Below are positions 1 to 8,708 of a DNA stretch of 64,000 nt, in pieces. Location: NCBI RefSeq assembly GCF_014646115.1, contig NZ_BMMV01000003.1, positions 90,688 through 154,687 on the forward strand. Direction: 5' to 3'. This stretch comes from Streptomyces camponoticapitis. Its GTDB lineage: Bacteria > Actinomycetota > Actinomycetes > Streptomycetales > Streptomycetaceae. Under the pieces are notes generated by a model. It was not told the DNA's origin. It did not search any database and saw only the letters and a program-made list of their open reading frames with translations. The position numbers were made by a program, and so were the translations under genes. Position 1 is the stretch's first letter. Each line of letters begins with the position of its first letter.

Positions 1-136
1 CCTCGCACACCACCTGGCCGTCGACGACGGTGTCGCCCGGCTGTACGTACCACTTGAGGATCTCGGCCTCGGTGAGCCCTTCGCCCACGTCGGGCATCTT
101 GAACTCTCGATAGCGGGTAGAAGTGTCAGCAGTCAT
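1..136 (-). CDS. Dihydrolipoamide acyltransferase E2, N-terminal fragment (cut by window edge)
   Basis: Only the first 45 codons lie in the window. The translation contains [13 protein letters not shown] and then a PGD turn, the typical start of a lipoyl domain in the E2 acyltransferase of 2-oxo acid dehydrogenases. The lipoyl-lysine motif would lie just beyond the left edge. The ATG is 14 nt downstream of the E1beta stop on the same strand, so it is the third gene of an E1alpha-E1beta-E2 operon. By analogy with Streptomyces bkdC it would transfer branched acyl groups to CoA. The assignment to the branched-chain class rests on its E1 neighbours. Confidence 0.85.
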   Translation of the reverse strand, partial: MTADTSTRYREFKMPDVGEGLTEAEILKWYVQPGDTVVDGQVVCE

Positions 137-150
137 GGTCACGGCACTCC

Positions 151-1131
151 TCAGTACGCGAGCGAGCGGTCGACGGCGTCGAGCACCCGGTCCAGGCCCG
201 GAAGGTACTCCTCCTCCAGGCGCGCCGGCGGATACGGGGCGTGGAATCCGCCCACCCGCAGCACCGGAGCCTCCAGGTGGTAGAAGGAGCGCTCCGTGAT
301 CCGGGCGGCGATCTCCGCGCCGGAGCCGTAGAACACCGGCGCCTCGTGGACCACGACCAGCCGGCGGGTCTTCTCCACCGACGTCTGGATCGTGTCGAAG
401 TCGATCGGGGACATCGAGCGCAGATCAAGGACCTCCACCGACCTGCCCTCCTCGGCGGCGGCGGCCGCCGCCTCCAGACAGACCTTGACCATCGGGCCGT
501 ACGCCGCGAGCGTCACATCCGTGCCGGCCTGAGTGACCCGCGCCTTGTGGAGCGGCCCGGGGATGGCCTCGTTGTCGACCTCGCCCTTGTCCCAGTAGCG
601 GCGCTTGGGCTCGAAGAAGATGATCGGGTCGTCGCTCTGGATGGCCTGCTGCATCATCCAGTAGCCGTCCGCCGACGTCGACGGCGAGACGATCTTCAAC
701 CCCGCCACATGCGCGAACAGCGCTTCAGGCGACTCGGAGTGGTGCTCGACGGCGCCGATGCCACCGCCGTACGGAATGCGGATGACGACCGGCATCTTGA
801 TCTTGCCCAGCGCGCGGGCGTGCATCTTCGCGAGCTGCGTGACGATCTGGTCGTAGGCGGGGAAGACGAAGCCGTCGAACTGAATCTCCACGACGGGCCG
901 GTAGCCGCGCAGTGCCAGGCCGATCGCCGTACCGACGATGCCCGACTCGGCGAGCGGGGTGTCGATGACCCGGTCCTCGCCGAAGTCCTTCTGGAGACCG
1001 TCGGTGACCCGGAAGACGCCGCCGAGCTTGCCGACGTCCTCGCCCATGATCAGGACCTTGGGGTCGGTTTCGAGGGCGACGCGCAGCGACTCGTTGATCG
1101 CCTTCGCGAGGGGGAGTTTCTGTACGGCCAT
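151..1131 (-). CDS. bkdB: 2-oxo acid (branched-chain) dehydrogenase E1 component, beta subunit
   Basis: 326 aa, full length for the transketolase-like E1beta family. [17 protein letters not shown] near residue 30, [14 protein letters not shown] around 120 and FEPKRRYW near 175 are hallmark segments of the pyrimidine-binding and C-terminal transketolase domains. With the E1alpha encoded 2 nt upstream it forms the heterotetramer that decarboxylates branched 2-oxo acids from Val/Leu/Ile and passes the acyl group to the lipoyl arm of E2. Products serve energy metabolism and supply isobutyryl-, isovaleryl- and 2-methylbutyryl-CoA starters for lipids and polyketides. A second E1beta gene lies at 21.8 kb. 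The symbol follows Streptomyces usage; the exact substrate is inferred. Confidence 0.9.
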   Translation of the reverse strand: MAVQKLPLAKAINESLRVALETDPKVLIMGEDVGKLGGVFRVTDGLQKDFGEDRVIDTPLAESGIVGTAIGLALRGYRPVVEIQFDGFVFPAYDQIVTQLAKMHARALGKIKMPVVIRIPYGGGIGAVEHHSESPEALFAHVAGLKIVSPSTSADGYWMMQQAIQSDDPIIFFEPKRRYWDKGEVDNEAIPGPLHKARVTQAGTDVTLAAYGPMVKVCLEAAAAAAEEGRSVEVLDLRSMSPIDFDTIQTSVEKTRRLVVVHEAPVFYGSGAEIAARITERSFYHLEAPVLRVGGFHAPYPPARLEEEYLPGLDRVLDAVDRSLAY

Positions 1132-1133
1132 GG

Positions 1134-2333
1134 CTACTTGTCCTCCTCAACGGAACCGGCATCCGAACCGGAGTCCGCGAACGACGCCTCGTACGCGGCG
1201 AACTGCGCCCGCTCCTCGTCGACGAGCGCGTGCCCGTCCGCGTAGACATGCTCGAAGATCGCCATGTGGTCCGGGTCGGGCATCGCCCGCACCGCCTCGC
1301 GCACCCGCCTGCCGAGCGCCTCGCTCTCCTTCTCCAGAGCCGCGAAGAACGCCTCGTCGGCGGCCGACTCGCGCTCCAGGTACGCGCGCAGCCGCAGGAT
1401 CGGGTCCTTCGCCTCCCACGCCTCGCGCTCCTCGTCCGCCCGGTACTTCGTCGGGTCGTCGGACGTGGTGTGCGCGCCCATGCGGTAGGTGAACGCCTCG
1501 ACGAGCATCGGGCCCTCGCCGCTGCGGGCGCGCTCCAGCGCGGCGCGCGTCACGGCCAGACAGGCCAGGACGTCGTTGCCGTCGACCCGGACGCCGGGGA
1601 AACCGAAGCCTTGCGCGCGCTGGTAGAGCGGCACGCGCATCTGCTTCTCGGTCGGCTCCGAGATGGCCCACTGGTTGTTCTGGCAGAAGAAGACCACCGG
1701 CGCGTTGTAGACGGCCGAGAAGGTGAACGACTCGGCCACGTCGCCCTGGCTGGACGCGCCGTCGCCGAAGTAGGCGATGACGGCGGAGTCCGCGCCGTCC
1801 TTGGCGACGCCCATCGCGTAGCCGGTGGCGTGCAGCGTCTGCGAGCCGATGACGATCGTGTACAGGTGGAAGTTGTTGGTCTTCGGGTCCCAGCCGCCGT
1901 GGTTCACACCGCGGAACATCCCCAGCAGGTTCGTCGGGTCGACGCCCCGGCACCAGGCGACGCCGTGCTCCCGGTAGGTCGGGAAGACGTAGTCCTCGTC
2001 GCGCAGCGCGCGTCCCGAGCCGATCTGGGCGGCCTCCTGGCCGAGCAGCGAGGCCCACAGGCCCAGCTCGCCCTGACGCTGGAGGGACGTGGCCTCGGCG
2101 TCGAAACGGCGGGTGAGGACCATGTCGCGGTAGAGACCGCGCAGGGACTCGGGGGTGATGTCGGCCACGAAGCCGTCGTACTCGTCGTTCTTGACGCGTT
2201 CGCCCTCGGGCGTCAGCAGCTGTACGAGCTGGGGCTCGGAAGCCTTCGGCTGCGGCGTCGTCTTGGCGCCGGCGCGCTTGGTGCCGCTGCTACGTCGCGG
2301 CTTTCGCGCGGCGGCAGTGCTCTCCACGGTCAC
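1134..2333 (-). CDS. bkdA: 2-oxo acid (branched-chain) dehydrogenase E1 component, alpha subunit
   Basis: 399 aa. The thiamine diphosphate motif begins at GDGASSQGD and ends at the asparagines of CQNNQWAIS. The region SGEGPMLVEAFTYRMGAHTT is also typical of E1alpha. The GTG start is chosen because GGAGGAG lies 7 nt upstream; the open frame extends much further upstream but without family similarity. The N-terminus is Lys/Arg/Ala-rich and low-complexity (about 30 residues). It is the first gene of the operon, and its stop lies 2 nt before the E1beta ATG. It is transcribed divergently from the response regulator gene. Confidence 0.92.
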   Translation of the reverse strand: MTVESTAAARKPRRSSGTKRAGAKTTPQPKASEPQLVQLLTPEGERVKNDEYDGFVADITPESLRGLYRDMVLTRRFDAEATSLQRQGELGLWASLLGQEAAQIGSGRALRDEDYVFPTYREHGVAWCRGVDPTNLLGMFRGVNHGGWDPKTNNFHLYTIVIGSQTLHATGYAMGVAKDGADSAVIAYFGDGASSQGDVAESFTFSAVYNAPVVFFCQNNQWAISEPTEKQMRVPLYQRAQGFGFPGVRVDGNDVLACLAVTRAALERARSGEGPMLVEAFTYRMGAHTTSDDPTKYRADEEREAWEAKDPILRLRAYLERESAADEAFFAALEKESEALGRRVREAVRAMPDPDHMAIFEHVYADGHALVDEERAQFAAYEASFADSGSDAGSVEEDK

Positions 2334-2639
2334 GTGCGTGCTCCTCCGTCGGTCCGGTCCCCGGGATCCGCCGGGAACCAGTGCGGCTCGCCTGCTTCCG
2401 GCCGTGCGCACGGGGTGGGTGCGGCCCGGCCGGGACAGGCGTGACAGGTGCCCCGGCGAGCGCCCTGTCACAGGCACGTTACCCAGTGGGTCGCATTCCT
2501 GCGAAACCCCCTTGACCTGCGATTTTGATTGGATTTCCAAGTAAATCGAAAAAGTCGGGGACAACCACTGGTCACAGCCTTGCAGGCCGCCGGAACAACG
2601 GCACGTTATCCCGGCGGCCCACGACGGGGATAGAGGGAA
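2334..2639. promoter_or_regulatory. Divergent promoter region, bkd operon / response regulator, with AT-rich inverted repeat
   Basis: This 306-nt gap separates the divergent E1alpha and response-regulator genes. It contains an unusually AT-rich patch (about 2518-2553). Inside it is an inverted repeat at 2524-2545: a core of TTGGA-TT-TCCAA flanked symmetrically by TTT and AAA. This is a good operator candidate, but the protein that would bind it is unknown; Lrp-type and LuxR-type regulators are both possible. No clear -35/-10 pair could be assigned by eye. Confidence 0.4.
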
Positions 2640-3317
2640 GTGTGTTTGACTGATGTCGTGCCTGAAAAGGGGAAAATCACCGTATTTCTGCTGGACGACC
2701 ATGAGGTCGTCCGACGGGGCGTGCATGAGCTGCTCGCCGTCGAGGACGACATCGAGGTCGTGGGCGAGGCGGGGACGGCCGAGGACGCGCTGACCAGAAT
2801 CCCGGCGACCCGGCCCGATGTCGCGGTGCTCGACGTACGGCTGCCGGACGGCAGCGGGGTCGAGGTCTGCCGTGAGATCCGCTCCAGGGACGAGAGCATC
2901 AAGTGTCTGATGCTGACCTCGTTCTCCGACGACGAGGCGCTCTTCGACGCGATCATGGCCGGCGCGTCGGGTTATGTCCTGAAGGCCATTCGCGGCGACG
3001 AGCTGCTGACCGCCGTACGGGACGTGGCCGCGGGCCGGTCCCTGCTGGACCCGGTCGCGACGGCACGGGTGCTTCAGCGGCTCCGGGAGGGCAACGCCCC
3101 CAAGGGTGACGAACGGCTGGCGAACCTCACCGAGCAGGAGCGCAAGATCCTGGACCTCATCGGCGAGGGCATGACCAACCGCGCCATCGGCGAGCGGCTG
3201 CATCTCGCCGAGAAGACGATCAAGAATTACGTCTCCAGCCTCCTGTCCAAGCTGGGCATGGAGCGCCGCTCGCAGGCCGCCGCGTACGTGGCCAGAATCC
3301 AGGCCGAGCAGCGCTGA
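2640..3317 (+). CDS. Orphan LuxR/NarL-family response regulator, DevR (DosR)-like
   Basis: 225 aa. The receiver domain starts [13 protein letters not shown], with a phosphoacceptor Asp near residue 65 in [13 protein letters not shown]. The conserved Thr/Ser ([11 protein letters not shown]) and Lys (GYVLKAI) follow. A LuxR-type HTH at about 155-215 contains [20 protein letters not shown], which closely resembles mycobacterial DevR/DosR. The receiver is also DevR-like (AGRSLLDP). No histidine kinase gene is adjacent, so it is an orphan. As I recall, the S. coelicolor gene in this position (SCO3818) can be phosphorylated by the distant kinase SCO0203. GTG at 2640 directly follows a GAGGGAA stretch; TTG at 2646 or GTG at 2658 are alternatives with better spacing. 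Confidence 0.88.
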   Translation: MCLTDVVPEKGKITVFLLDDHEVVRRGVHELLAVEDDIEVVGEAGTAEDALTRIPATRPDVAVLDVRLPDGSGVEVCREIRSRDESIKCLMLTSFSDDEALFDAIMAGASGYVLKAIRGDELLTAVRDVAAGRSLLDPVATARVLQRLREGNAPKGDERLANLTEQERKILDLIGEGMTNRAIGERLHLAEKTIKNYVSSLLSKLGMERRSQAAAYVARIQAEQR

Positions 3318-3365
3318 AACCTGTCGAAGGACCTCTCAAGGCCCGGGTTGCCTAAAGGCCCGATA

Positions 3366-3379
3366 AGGACCAAGGTCCC
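3366..3379. promoter_or_regulatory. DosR-box-like palindrome upstream of the flavin-fold gene
   Basis: AGGACCAAGGTCCC contains a perfect GGACC-AA-GGTCC palindrome (3367-3378). It matches 11 of 14 core positions of the mycobacterial DosR consensus GGGACTWWAGTCCC. It lies about 60 nt upstream of the downstream gene's ATG and 49 nt after the stop of a DevR-like regulator gene. Position and sequence fit a DevR-activated promoter; binding is inferred. Confidence 0.5.
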
Positions 3380-3437
3380 GCGCATCCGGGGCGGGCTCCC
3401 CTGTTCTGTGGACGATCGGTGACTGAGAGTGGGATCC

Positions 3438-3869
3438 ATGTCCACCGATGATCTGCGCGCCATCGAGCTGCTCAACCGGGTCCGGTACGGACGGGTGGCG
3501 ACGAGCATGCGGGCGATGCCCTTCGTGGCCCCCGCCCGCCACATCGTCAGGGACGACAGCGTCGTCCTGCGGATGCACCGGGGGATGGGTTACCACCGCG
3601 CGTGCAGCGGCAGTGTGGTCGCGTACGGCGCCGACAACTTCCACACCGGCGAGCCCGACCTCTGGTCGGTCCAGTTCACCGGCACCGCGACCATGGTCAG
3701 GCCGACCGACGACGAGCTGGCGCTCTTCGGGCCGGGTCCGCACCACGTCGACGGCGAACCGTTCGATGCCGTCTACATGAGCATGACGCCCCAGTTCGCG
3801 ACCGTGCACATCCTCGAATACTCGTCGGAGAAAGCCACCGCGGAGGCGACCGCCGAAGCAGCGGGCTGA
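3438..3869 (+). CDS. Pyridoxamine 5'-phosphate oxidase (split-barrel flavin) family protein
   Basis: 143 aa from ATG 3438; GTG 3429 is an in-frame alternative, and a GAGTGGGA stretch favours the ATG. The sequence RVRYGRVATSMRAMPFVAPARHIV, read as separate strands, and the later QFTGTATMVRPTDDE match the FMN-binding split-barrel fold of PNPOx-like proteins. Such proteins (Rv0080-like) occur in the mycobacterial DosR regulon. Its place directly after a DevR-like regulator and its DosR-like box suggest a role in hypoxia or redox adaptation. The substrate is unknown, and the C-terminus is an Ala/Glu-rich tail. Confidence 0.8.
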   Translation: MSTDDLRAIELLNRVRYGRVATSMRAMPFVAPARHIVRDDSVVLRMHRGMGYHRACSGSVVAYGADNFHTGEPDLWSVQFTGTATMVRPTDDELALFGPGPHHVDGEPFDAVYMSMTPQFATVHILEYSSEKATAEATAEAAG

Positions 3870-3946
3870 GCGGCGGCGGGACCGCGAGCGGGGGCGGAAG
3901 CGGACCGCGACACGATCAACACGCTGAGTGATCTATCATTTGACGG

Positions 3947-5026
3947 GTGCCGCGCTCATCTGCAACGACTGCGACGATGCCTTACGTCGCTACCGCTCCA
4001 CCCGTGGCGGACCAGCCCTTCGGCCTCCTCCCCCTCGGTGACCTGCTCAGACGCTACGAGCACGGCGGTGAACCCCTGTCCTGCCGACCCGTCGCCCAAG
4101 GCCTGCTGAACCGCGGCTACCGGCTCACCACGACCCACGGCTCCTACTTCCTCAAGCACCATCTCGACGGCGACCACGAGTCCATCGCCCGCCAGCACCG
4201 CGCCACCCGGCGGCTTCAGGCGCTCGGCGTGCCCGTCGCACCGCCCGTACGGGACACCGAGGGCGGCACCGTCGCCGTCCTCGGCGGCCACTGCTACGCC
4301 CTGCACCCCTGGATCGACGGCAGGCACCGCACCGGCGCGCAGCTGACCCCCGCCGCGTCGGGGCGGCTCGGATCGCTCCTCGGAGTCGTACACACCTGTC
4401 TGGAACAGGTCATGGAGTCGGCGAAGTGCCGCCTCGCGTACGACGGCGCGTACGACAGCGCCACCCCGGCGGACACCTTCGCGCTCATCGACGAACTGCT
4501 CGTCCTCGCCCGTGGCCGCACTCCGCGCGACGGCTTCGACTCCCTCGCCGAACACCGGCTGCGGGAGCGCCGTACGCTCCTGGAGACCCACGCCCACCAC
4601 CGTCCGCCGGCGGGGGCCGAGACGGCCATCGGCTGGGTGCACGGCGATTTCCACCCGTTGAACCTGCTCTACCGGGGCACGGAGCCCGCGGCGATCGTCG
4701 ACTGGGACCGGCTCTCCGTCCAGCCGCGCGCCGAGGAGGCGGTCCGGGCGGCGGCGATCTTCTTCGTACGGCCGTCGGGGGAGCTGGACCTGGAGAAGGT
4801 ACGGGCGTACGCGCGTGCCTACCGGCTCGCGGCCGGGGCCGACGCCGCCGAACTGGCCGCGGCCGTCCACCGGGTGTGGTGGGAGCGGCTGAACGACTTC
4901 TGGATACTGCGCTGGCGCTATCTGCTGGACGACCGAAGGGCCGACCCGCAGTTCCCCGCGGTGTCGGCCCTGGCGGTCTGGTGGACGCGGAGGTACGAGG
5001 AGGTGCGCGAGGCGTTCGCGGGGTGA
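3947..5026 (+). CDS. Aminoglycoside phosphotransferase (APH/choline kinase) family protein
   Basis: 359 aa with a protein-kinase-like fold. The catalytic loop is GWVHGDFHPLNLLY (about residues 228-241), followed by the metal-binding AIVDWDRLS. The nucleotide-binding lysine is probably in SYFLKHHL. C-terminal helices are rich in Arg and Trp. The acceptor cannot be predicted: homologues phosphorylate antibiotics, choline, homoserine or sugars, and nothing adjacent suggests resistance. GTG 3947 gives the full frame, with ATG 3977 as an alternative; neither has a clear Shine-Dalgarno. It converges on the kinase gene at 5076. Confidence 0.82.
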   Translation: MPRSSATTATMPYVATAPPVADQPFGLLPLGDLLRRYEHGGEPLSCRPVAQGLLNRGYRLTTTHGSYFLKHHLDGDHESIARQHRATRRLQALGVPVAPPVRDTEGGTVAVLGGHCYALHPWIDGRHRTGAQLTPAASGRLGSLLGVVHTCLEQVMESAKCRLAYDGAYDSATPADTFALIDELLVLARGRTPRDGFDSLAEHRLRERRTLLETHAHHRPPAGAETAIGWVHGDFHPLNLLYRGTEPAAIVDWDRLSVQPRAEEAVRAAAIFFVRPSGELDLEKVRAYARAYRLAAGADAAELAAAVHRVWWERLNDFWILRWRYLLDDRRADPQFPAVSALAVWWTRRYEEVREAFAG

Positions 5027-5040
5027 GGGACGGGCGCCTG

Positions 5041-5069
5041 CGGGAGGGGCGGCCGGGCCGGCCCTCCCG
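5041..5069. terminator. Bidirectional terminator-like hairpin
   Basis: CGGGAGGG (5041-5048) pairs with CCCTCCCG (5062-5069) across a GC-rich loop. It lies between two convergent genes. There is no T-run, as is usual for Streptomyces terminators. Confidence 0.5.
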
Positions 5070-5075
5070 GGACCG

Positions 5076-6686
5076 CTACCTCGTGACGCCCTCGATGGTG
5101 CCGGGATCTCCCGCGCCGCCATCGGTCGTTCCGGTGGTGGTGCCCTCCGCGTCGCCGCCCTCGGTGGTCCCCTCCGCCGTTCCCTCCGAGGTGCCTTCGC
5201 TGGTGCCCTCCGTCGCGCCCTCCGTGGCACCTTCGGAGGTGCCCTCGGTGTCGCCCTCCGTCGCGCCCTCGTCGTCGCCCGGATCCGGCGTGGACGGCGT
5301 GTCCGACGGCTTCTCGGACGGCGTCGGCTCCTCGCTCGGGGTGTTGTCCGTCGGGTACTCCGGCTGCTGGTTGCCGCCCGTCGAGGTGGACTCCTCCTCC
5401 TCGGACGGCGTGGCCTCGTCGTCCGACTTCGTCGGTTCCTCGCTCGGCGTGGTGGACGGGCTCTGCGTGGTCTTCTGGTCTTCCTTGTTCCCGGTGTCCG
5501 TGCCGGCCATGTTGTTCAGCGCGTACGCGGCGCCCGCCAGGATCGCGATCACGGCCAGCACGGCGAACAGCCACATCTTGCCCCGGCCGCCGCCCCCGTT
5601 GCCGTGGTGGCCGCCGTCGTAACCGCCGTCGTTCGGGTTCTGCGGCGGCAGCAGCGGGCGCTGCGCGGTGTCGCCGTGCGGCGGGTGACCGAGCACGCTC
5701 GTGGCGGCGACGCCCATCGCCGGGGTGCCGCCCTCGTGCATGTCGACGGGGCCGGTGTTCCAGGTGCCGACGTGGCTGCCCTGCTGCTGGAGCATCTGCA
5801 TGCCGTACTGGACCAGGCCGCGCATCTCCTCGGCGCTCTGGAACCGGTCGTCCGGGTCCTTCGCGAGCGAGCGCATGACCAGCCCGTCCAGCTCCGGCGG
5901 CACCACGTCCGAGACCTCGGACGGCGGGACGGGGATGTCCTGGACGTGCTGATACACCACGGAGAGCGGCGTCTCGCCGGTGAACGGCGGGCGCAGCGAC
6001 AGGAGTTCGTAGAGCAGACAGCCCGTGGCGTACAGGTCGGACCGGTGGTCGACGGCCTTGCCGAGTGCCTGCTCGGGGGAGAGGTACTGCGGCGTGCCCA
6101 TGACCATGCCGGTCTGGGTCATCGTCGACTGCGCGCCGTGCAGGGCACGGGCGATGCCGAAGTCCATCACCTTGACCGCGCCGCCGTGCGTGATGATCAC
6201 GTTCGCGGGCTTGATGTCGCGGTGCACGATGCCGTGCTGGTGCGAGTACGCGAGCGCTTCGAGCACACCGGAGACGATGATCAGCGCCTGTTCCGGCGGC
6301 GGCGCCTCCGCGTTGAGGAGCAGATCGCGGATCGTGCGGCCCTCGACGAGCTCCATGACGATGTACGGGACGGTCTGGCCGCCCACGACATCTTCACCGG
6401 AGTCGTACACCGCCACCACGGCGTGGTGGTTGAGACCGGCCACCGACTGGGCCTCGCGGGTGAAGCGGGCCTTGGAGACCGGGTCCTCGGCGAGATCGGA
6501 GCGGAGCAGCTTGACGGCCACGGTACGGCCGAGCCGGACGTCCTCCGCCGCGTACACCTCCGCCATCCCGCCCCGGCCGAGGCGGTACGTCATCCGGTAA
6601 CGGCCGTCGCCGACCAGCCCGCCGACGCCCCATGAGTCCGCAGCATCAGGCACTCCGCCGCCGCCTGCTTCGGGTTCGGGTGCCAT
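5076..6686 (-). CDS. Membrane Ser/Thr protein kinase with repetitive acidic/Thr-rich extracytoplasmic tail
   Basis: 536 aa. The kinase domain spans about 28-295: glycine loop LGRGGMAEV, VAVKLL lysine, HRDIKPAN with catalytic Asp near 156, KVMDFGIA, and an activation loop with TQTGMVMGTPQYLSPEQ typical of PknB-family autophosphorylation. A cytoplasmic linker and one transmembrane helix (about 373-392, KMWLFAVLAVIAILAGAAYA) follow. The roughly 145-residue outer part is not PASTA. It is low-complexity Ser/Thr/Pro/Glu followed by nine EGx(T/S)-type tetrapeptides, suggesting a wall-spanning or glycosylated stalk. It is divergent from the next kinase, so the two share a 383-nt control region. Ligand and substrates are unknown. 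Confidence 0.93.
   Translation of the reverse strand: MAPEPEAGGGGVPDAADSWGVGGLVGDGRYRMTYRLGRGGMAEVYAAEDVRLGRTVAVKLLRSDLAEDPVSKARFTREAQSVAGLNHHAVVAVYDSGEDVVGGQTVPYIVMELVEGRTIRDLLLNAEAPPPEQALIIVSGVLEALAYSHQHGIVHRDIKPANVIITHGGAVKVMDFGIARALHGAQSTMTQTGMVMGTPQYLSPEQALGKAVDHRSDLYATGCLLYELLSLRPPFTGETPLSVVYQHVQDIPVPPSEVSDVVPPELDGLVMRSLAKDPDDRFQSAEEMRGLVQYGMQMLQQQGSHVGTWNTGPVDMHEGGTPAMGVAATSVLGHPPHGDTAQRPLLPPQNPNDGGYDGGHHGNGGGGRGKMWLFAVLAVIAILAGAAYALNNMAGTDTGNKEDQKTTQSPSTTPSEEPTKSDDEATPSEEEESTSTGGNQQPEYPTDNTPSEEPTPSEKPSDTPSTPDPGDDEGATEGDTEGTSEGATEGATEGTSEGTSEGTAEGTTEGGDAEGTTTGTTDGGAGDPGTIEGVTR
5163..5270 (-). repeat. 12-bp tandem repeat array encoding nine EGx(T/S)-like tetrapeptides
   Basis: Reading on the minus strand, EGAT, EGDT, EGTS, EGAT, EGAT, EGTS, EGTS, EGTA and EGTT follow one another without a break, giving a 12-bp DNA period in the 3' end of the kinase gene. 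Such arrays change copy number by slippage, so length may vary between strains. Confidence 0.85.
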
Positions 6687-7069
6687 CAGTCCTCGCCGTC
6701 GTATCTGTCCGCTCCGCCGCGCGTGGGTGCGGGGTCAGCGGTGGTGCCTGGGATGGATGAAGGTGTGGGACCAGGAGCCGCTACGAATCCTGGTTGTTGC
6801 TGTGCCGGTCACGCTACAGCCTTCGCGCGGCACGCCGATCGGAGATGGACCGGTCATCAAACCCGGTACGCCTGCGCACCGGCAAATTCCATGCGTTTCC
6901 TGTAACGCTTCCGAGACGCTTGTTGTGCGTAGGGTCACGGAACGGGCACCCCGCTTGACGTGTCAGGGCCCTGCGGCAGACTTGGCCCGTAAATACGGGA
7001 GCATGTGAGCACGGATCAGCGCGAAGCACTGACATCACCGCGTCGCCGCGCCGAGGGGGAAGCACAGTC
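6687..7069. promoter_or_regulatory. Divergent promoter region between two Ser/Thr kinase genes
   Basis: 383 nt without a supported gene. A perfect inverted repeat CCCGTA-AA-TACGGG lies at 6986-6999, 70 nt before the right-hand kinase ATG. TTGACG at 6956-6961 is followed by a weak -10-like element and could serve the plus-strand gene. The rest shows no recognisable structure. Confidence 0.35.
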
Positions 7070-8698
7070 ATGAGCCACGACGGCGCACAGGGCCGCTACG
7101 CGGGCGGTTCGGTCGCGGGCGGCCGGTACCAGCTTCGCGACCTTCTCGGCGAGGGCGGTATGGCGTCCGTCTACCTCGCGTACGACGCGGCTCTCGACCG
7201 GCAGGTCGCCATCAAGACGCTCCACACCGAGCTGGGCCGCGAGCAGTCCTTCCGCGAACGCTTCCGGCGCGAGGCCCAGGCTGTCGCGAAACTGTCGCAC
7301 ACCAACATCGTCTCGGTCTTCGACACCGGTGAGGACGAGCTGGACGGCTCGCTCATGCCGTACATCGTCATGGAGTACGTGGAGGGGCAGCCGCTCGGCT
7401 CCGTACTCCAGTCGGACATCCAGCAGTACGGCGCGATGCCGGCCGACCGCGCGCTGAAGGTGACGGCGGACGTGCTCGCCGCACTGGAGACCAGCCACGA
7501 GATGGGCCTGGTCCACCGCGACATCAAGCCCGGCAACGTGATGATGACCAAGCGCGGCGTCGTCAAGGTGATGGACTTCGGCATCGCGCGGGCCATGCAG
7601 TCGGGCGTCACGTCGATGACGCAGACCGGCATGGTCGTGGGCACGCCGCAGTACCTCTCCCCCGAGCAGGCGCTGGGGCGCGGCGTCGACGCCCGCTCCG
7701 ACCTGTACTCGGTCGGCATCATGCTCTTCCAGCTGCTGACGGGCCGGCTGCCTTTCGAGGCGGACTCGCCGCTGGCGATCGCGTACGCGCATGTGCAGGA
7801 GGAGCCGGTCGCGCCCTCCTCCATCAACCGCTCCATCACTCCCGCGATGGACGCGCTCGTCGCACGGGCGCTGAAGAAGAACCCGAACGAGCGGTTCCCG
7901 AGCGCCGCCGCGATGCGCGACGAGTGCGCGCGGGTGCTGCCGCAGGGCCACACCGGTGCCCCGGTGATCGTCCAGGGCGCCCCGTCGGTGAGCGGCGCGG
8001 GCGTGGGCTCTGCGGTCTTCCCGCCGGTCGACCAGGGGACGCAGCCGCCGCACGGCGGCGTGCAGACGCCGTACCAGCCGGGGGCGTACGGCCCGCCGAC
8101 ACCGGCGCAGATGCAGACACCGCCGCCCACGTACGGCTACCCGCCGCAGCCCACGCCGGGCTACCAGACCCCGTCCCCCTCGTACTCGATGTCGCCGCAG
8201 CCCCCGATGGGCCCGGGCCAGGGCGGGCACGTCGGCCACGGCGGCGGTGCAGGCAACGGGGGCGGCAAGCGGAACATGCCGGTGATCGTCGGCTCGATCG
8301 TGGTCGCGGTCGCGGCGATCGCCGGTCTGACGTTCGCGCTCACGCAGGGCGGCGACGACGAGAAGGGCGGGACGGAGTCGAAGCCCAGCGGCTCGGCCGT
8401 CGAGGGCCACCGGCCGCCGGAGCGCTACCGGACGATCGATCCGGAGAAGTGCTCGGAAGCCTCGGAGGACGGGGTGGACCCGACGAAGGTCCAGGCACCC
8501 GACCTTCGTTACAAGGACATCCTCTCGGTGAAGGACTGCCTGACGGCCGCGGGGTGGACCTGGGCCGAGGTCAAGGAAGTGGACGACGGCGCCCAGGCGG
8601 AGGGCATCGTCGTCGAGCAGTACCCGCGCCAGGGCGCGGCCGTTCTCCCCAAGGACCAGGAGTTCGAACTGAAGATCTCGACCGGCAACGCCGGCTAG
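7070..8698 (+). CDS. Membrane Ser/Thr protein kinase with a single C-terminal PASTA-like domain
   Basis: 542 aa. The kinase domain (about 15-280) has LGEGGMASVYLA, the VAIK lysine near residue 49, HRDIKPGN with Asp near 151, DFGIARAM and a TQTGMVVGTPQYLSPEQ activation loop. A Pro/Gly/Tyr-rich linker (about 310-395) precedes one transmembrane helix (about 403-424). The outer domain (about 460-542) ends YPRQGAAVLPKDQEFELKI, resembling one degenerate PASTA unit with two cysteines, possibly a disulfide. ATG 7070 has GAGGGGGA 9 nt upstream. The next gene encodes an exported protein starting 10 nt after the stop. Peptidoglycan or wall sensing is plausible from the PASTA resemblance only. Confidence 0.92.
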   Translation: MSHDGAQGRYAGGSVAGGRYQLRDLLGEGGMASVYLAYDAALDRQVAIKTLHTELGREQSFRERFRREAQAVAKLSHTNIVSVFDTGEDELDGSLMPYIVMEYVEGQPLGSVLQSDIQQYGAMPADRALKVTADVLAALETSHEMGLVHRDIKPGNVMMTKRGVVKVMDFGIARAMQSGVTSMTQTGMVVGTPQYLSPEQALGRGVDARSDLYSVGIMLFQLLTGRLPFEADSPLAIAYAHVQEEPVAPSSINRSITPAMDALVARALKKNPNERFPSAAAMRDECARVLPQGHTGAPVIVQGAPSVSGAGVGSAVFPPVDQGTQPPHGGVQTPYQPGAYGPPTPAQMQTPPPTYGYPPQPTPGYQTPSPSYSMSPQPPMGPGQGGHVGHGGGAGNGGGKRNMPVIVGSIVVAVAAIAGLTFALTQGGDDEKGGTESKPSGSAVEGHRPPERYRTIDPEKCSEASEDGVDPTKVQAPDLRYKDILSVKDCLTAAGWTWAEVKEVDDGAQAEGIVVEQYPRQGAAVLPKDQEFELKISTGNAG

Positions 8699-8708
8699 AT
8701 CAATCGCC

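Noticed and set aside
1134..1500. Long open frames on the strand opposite the bkd genes (and similar shadows throughout the window).
   Set aside because: High GC content keeps antisense frames open; they are Arg/Pro/Ala-rich, lack ribosome sites and show no family motifs, while the opposite strand encodes clear enzymes.
3438..3869. Genuine pyridoxamine-phosphate oxidase (PdxH).
   Set aside because: Too short and lacking PdxH PLP-site segments; only the split-barrel fold is supported.
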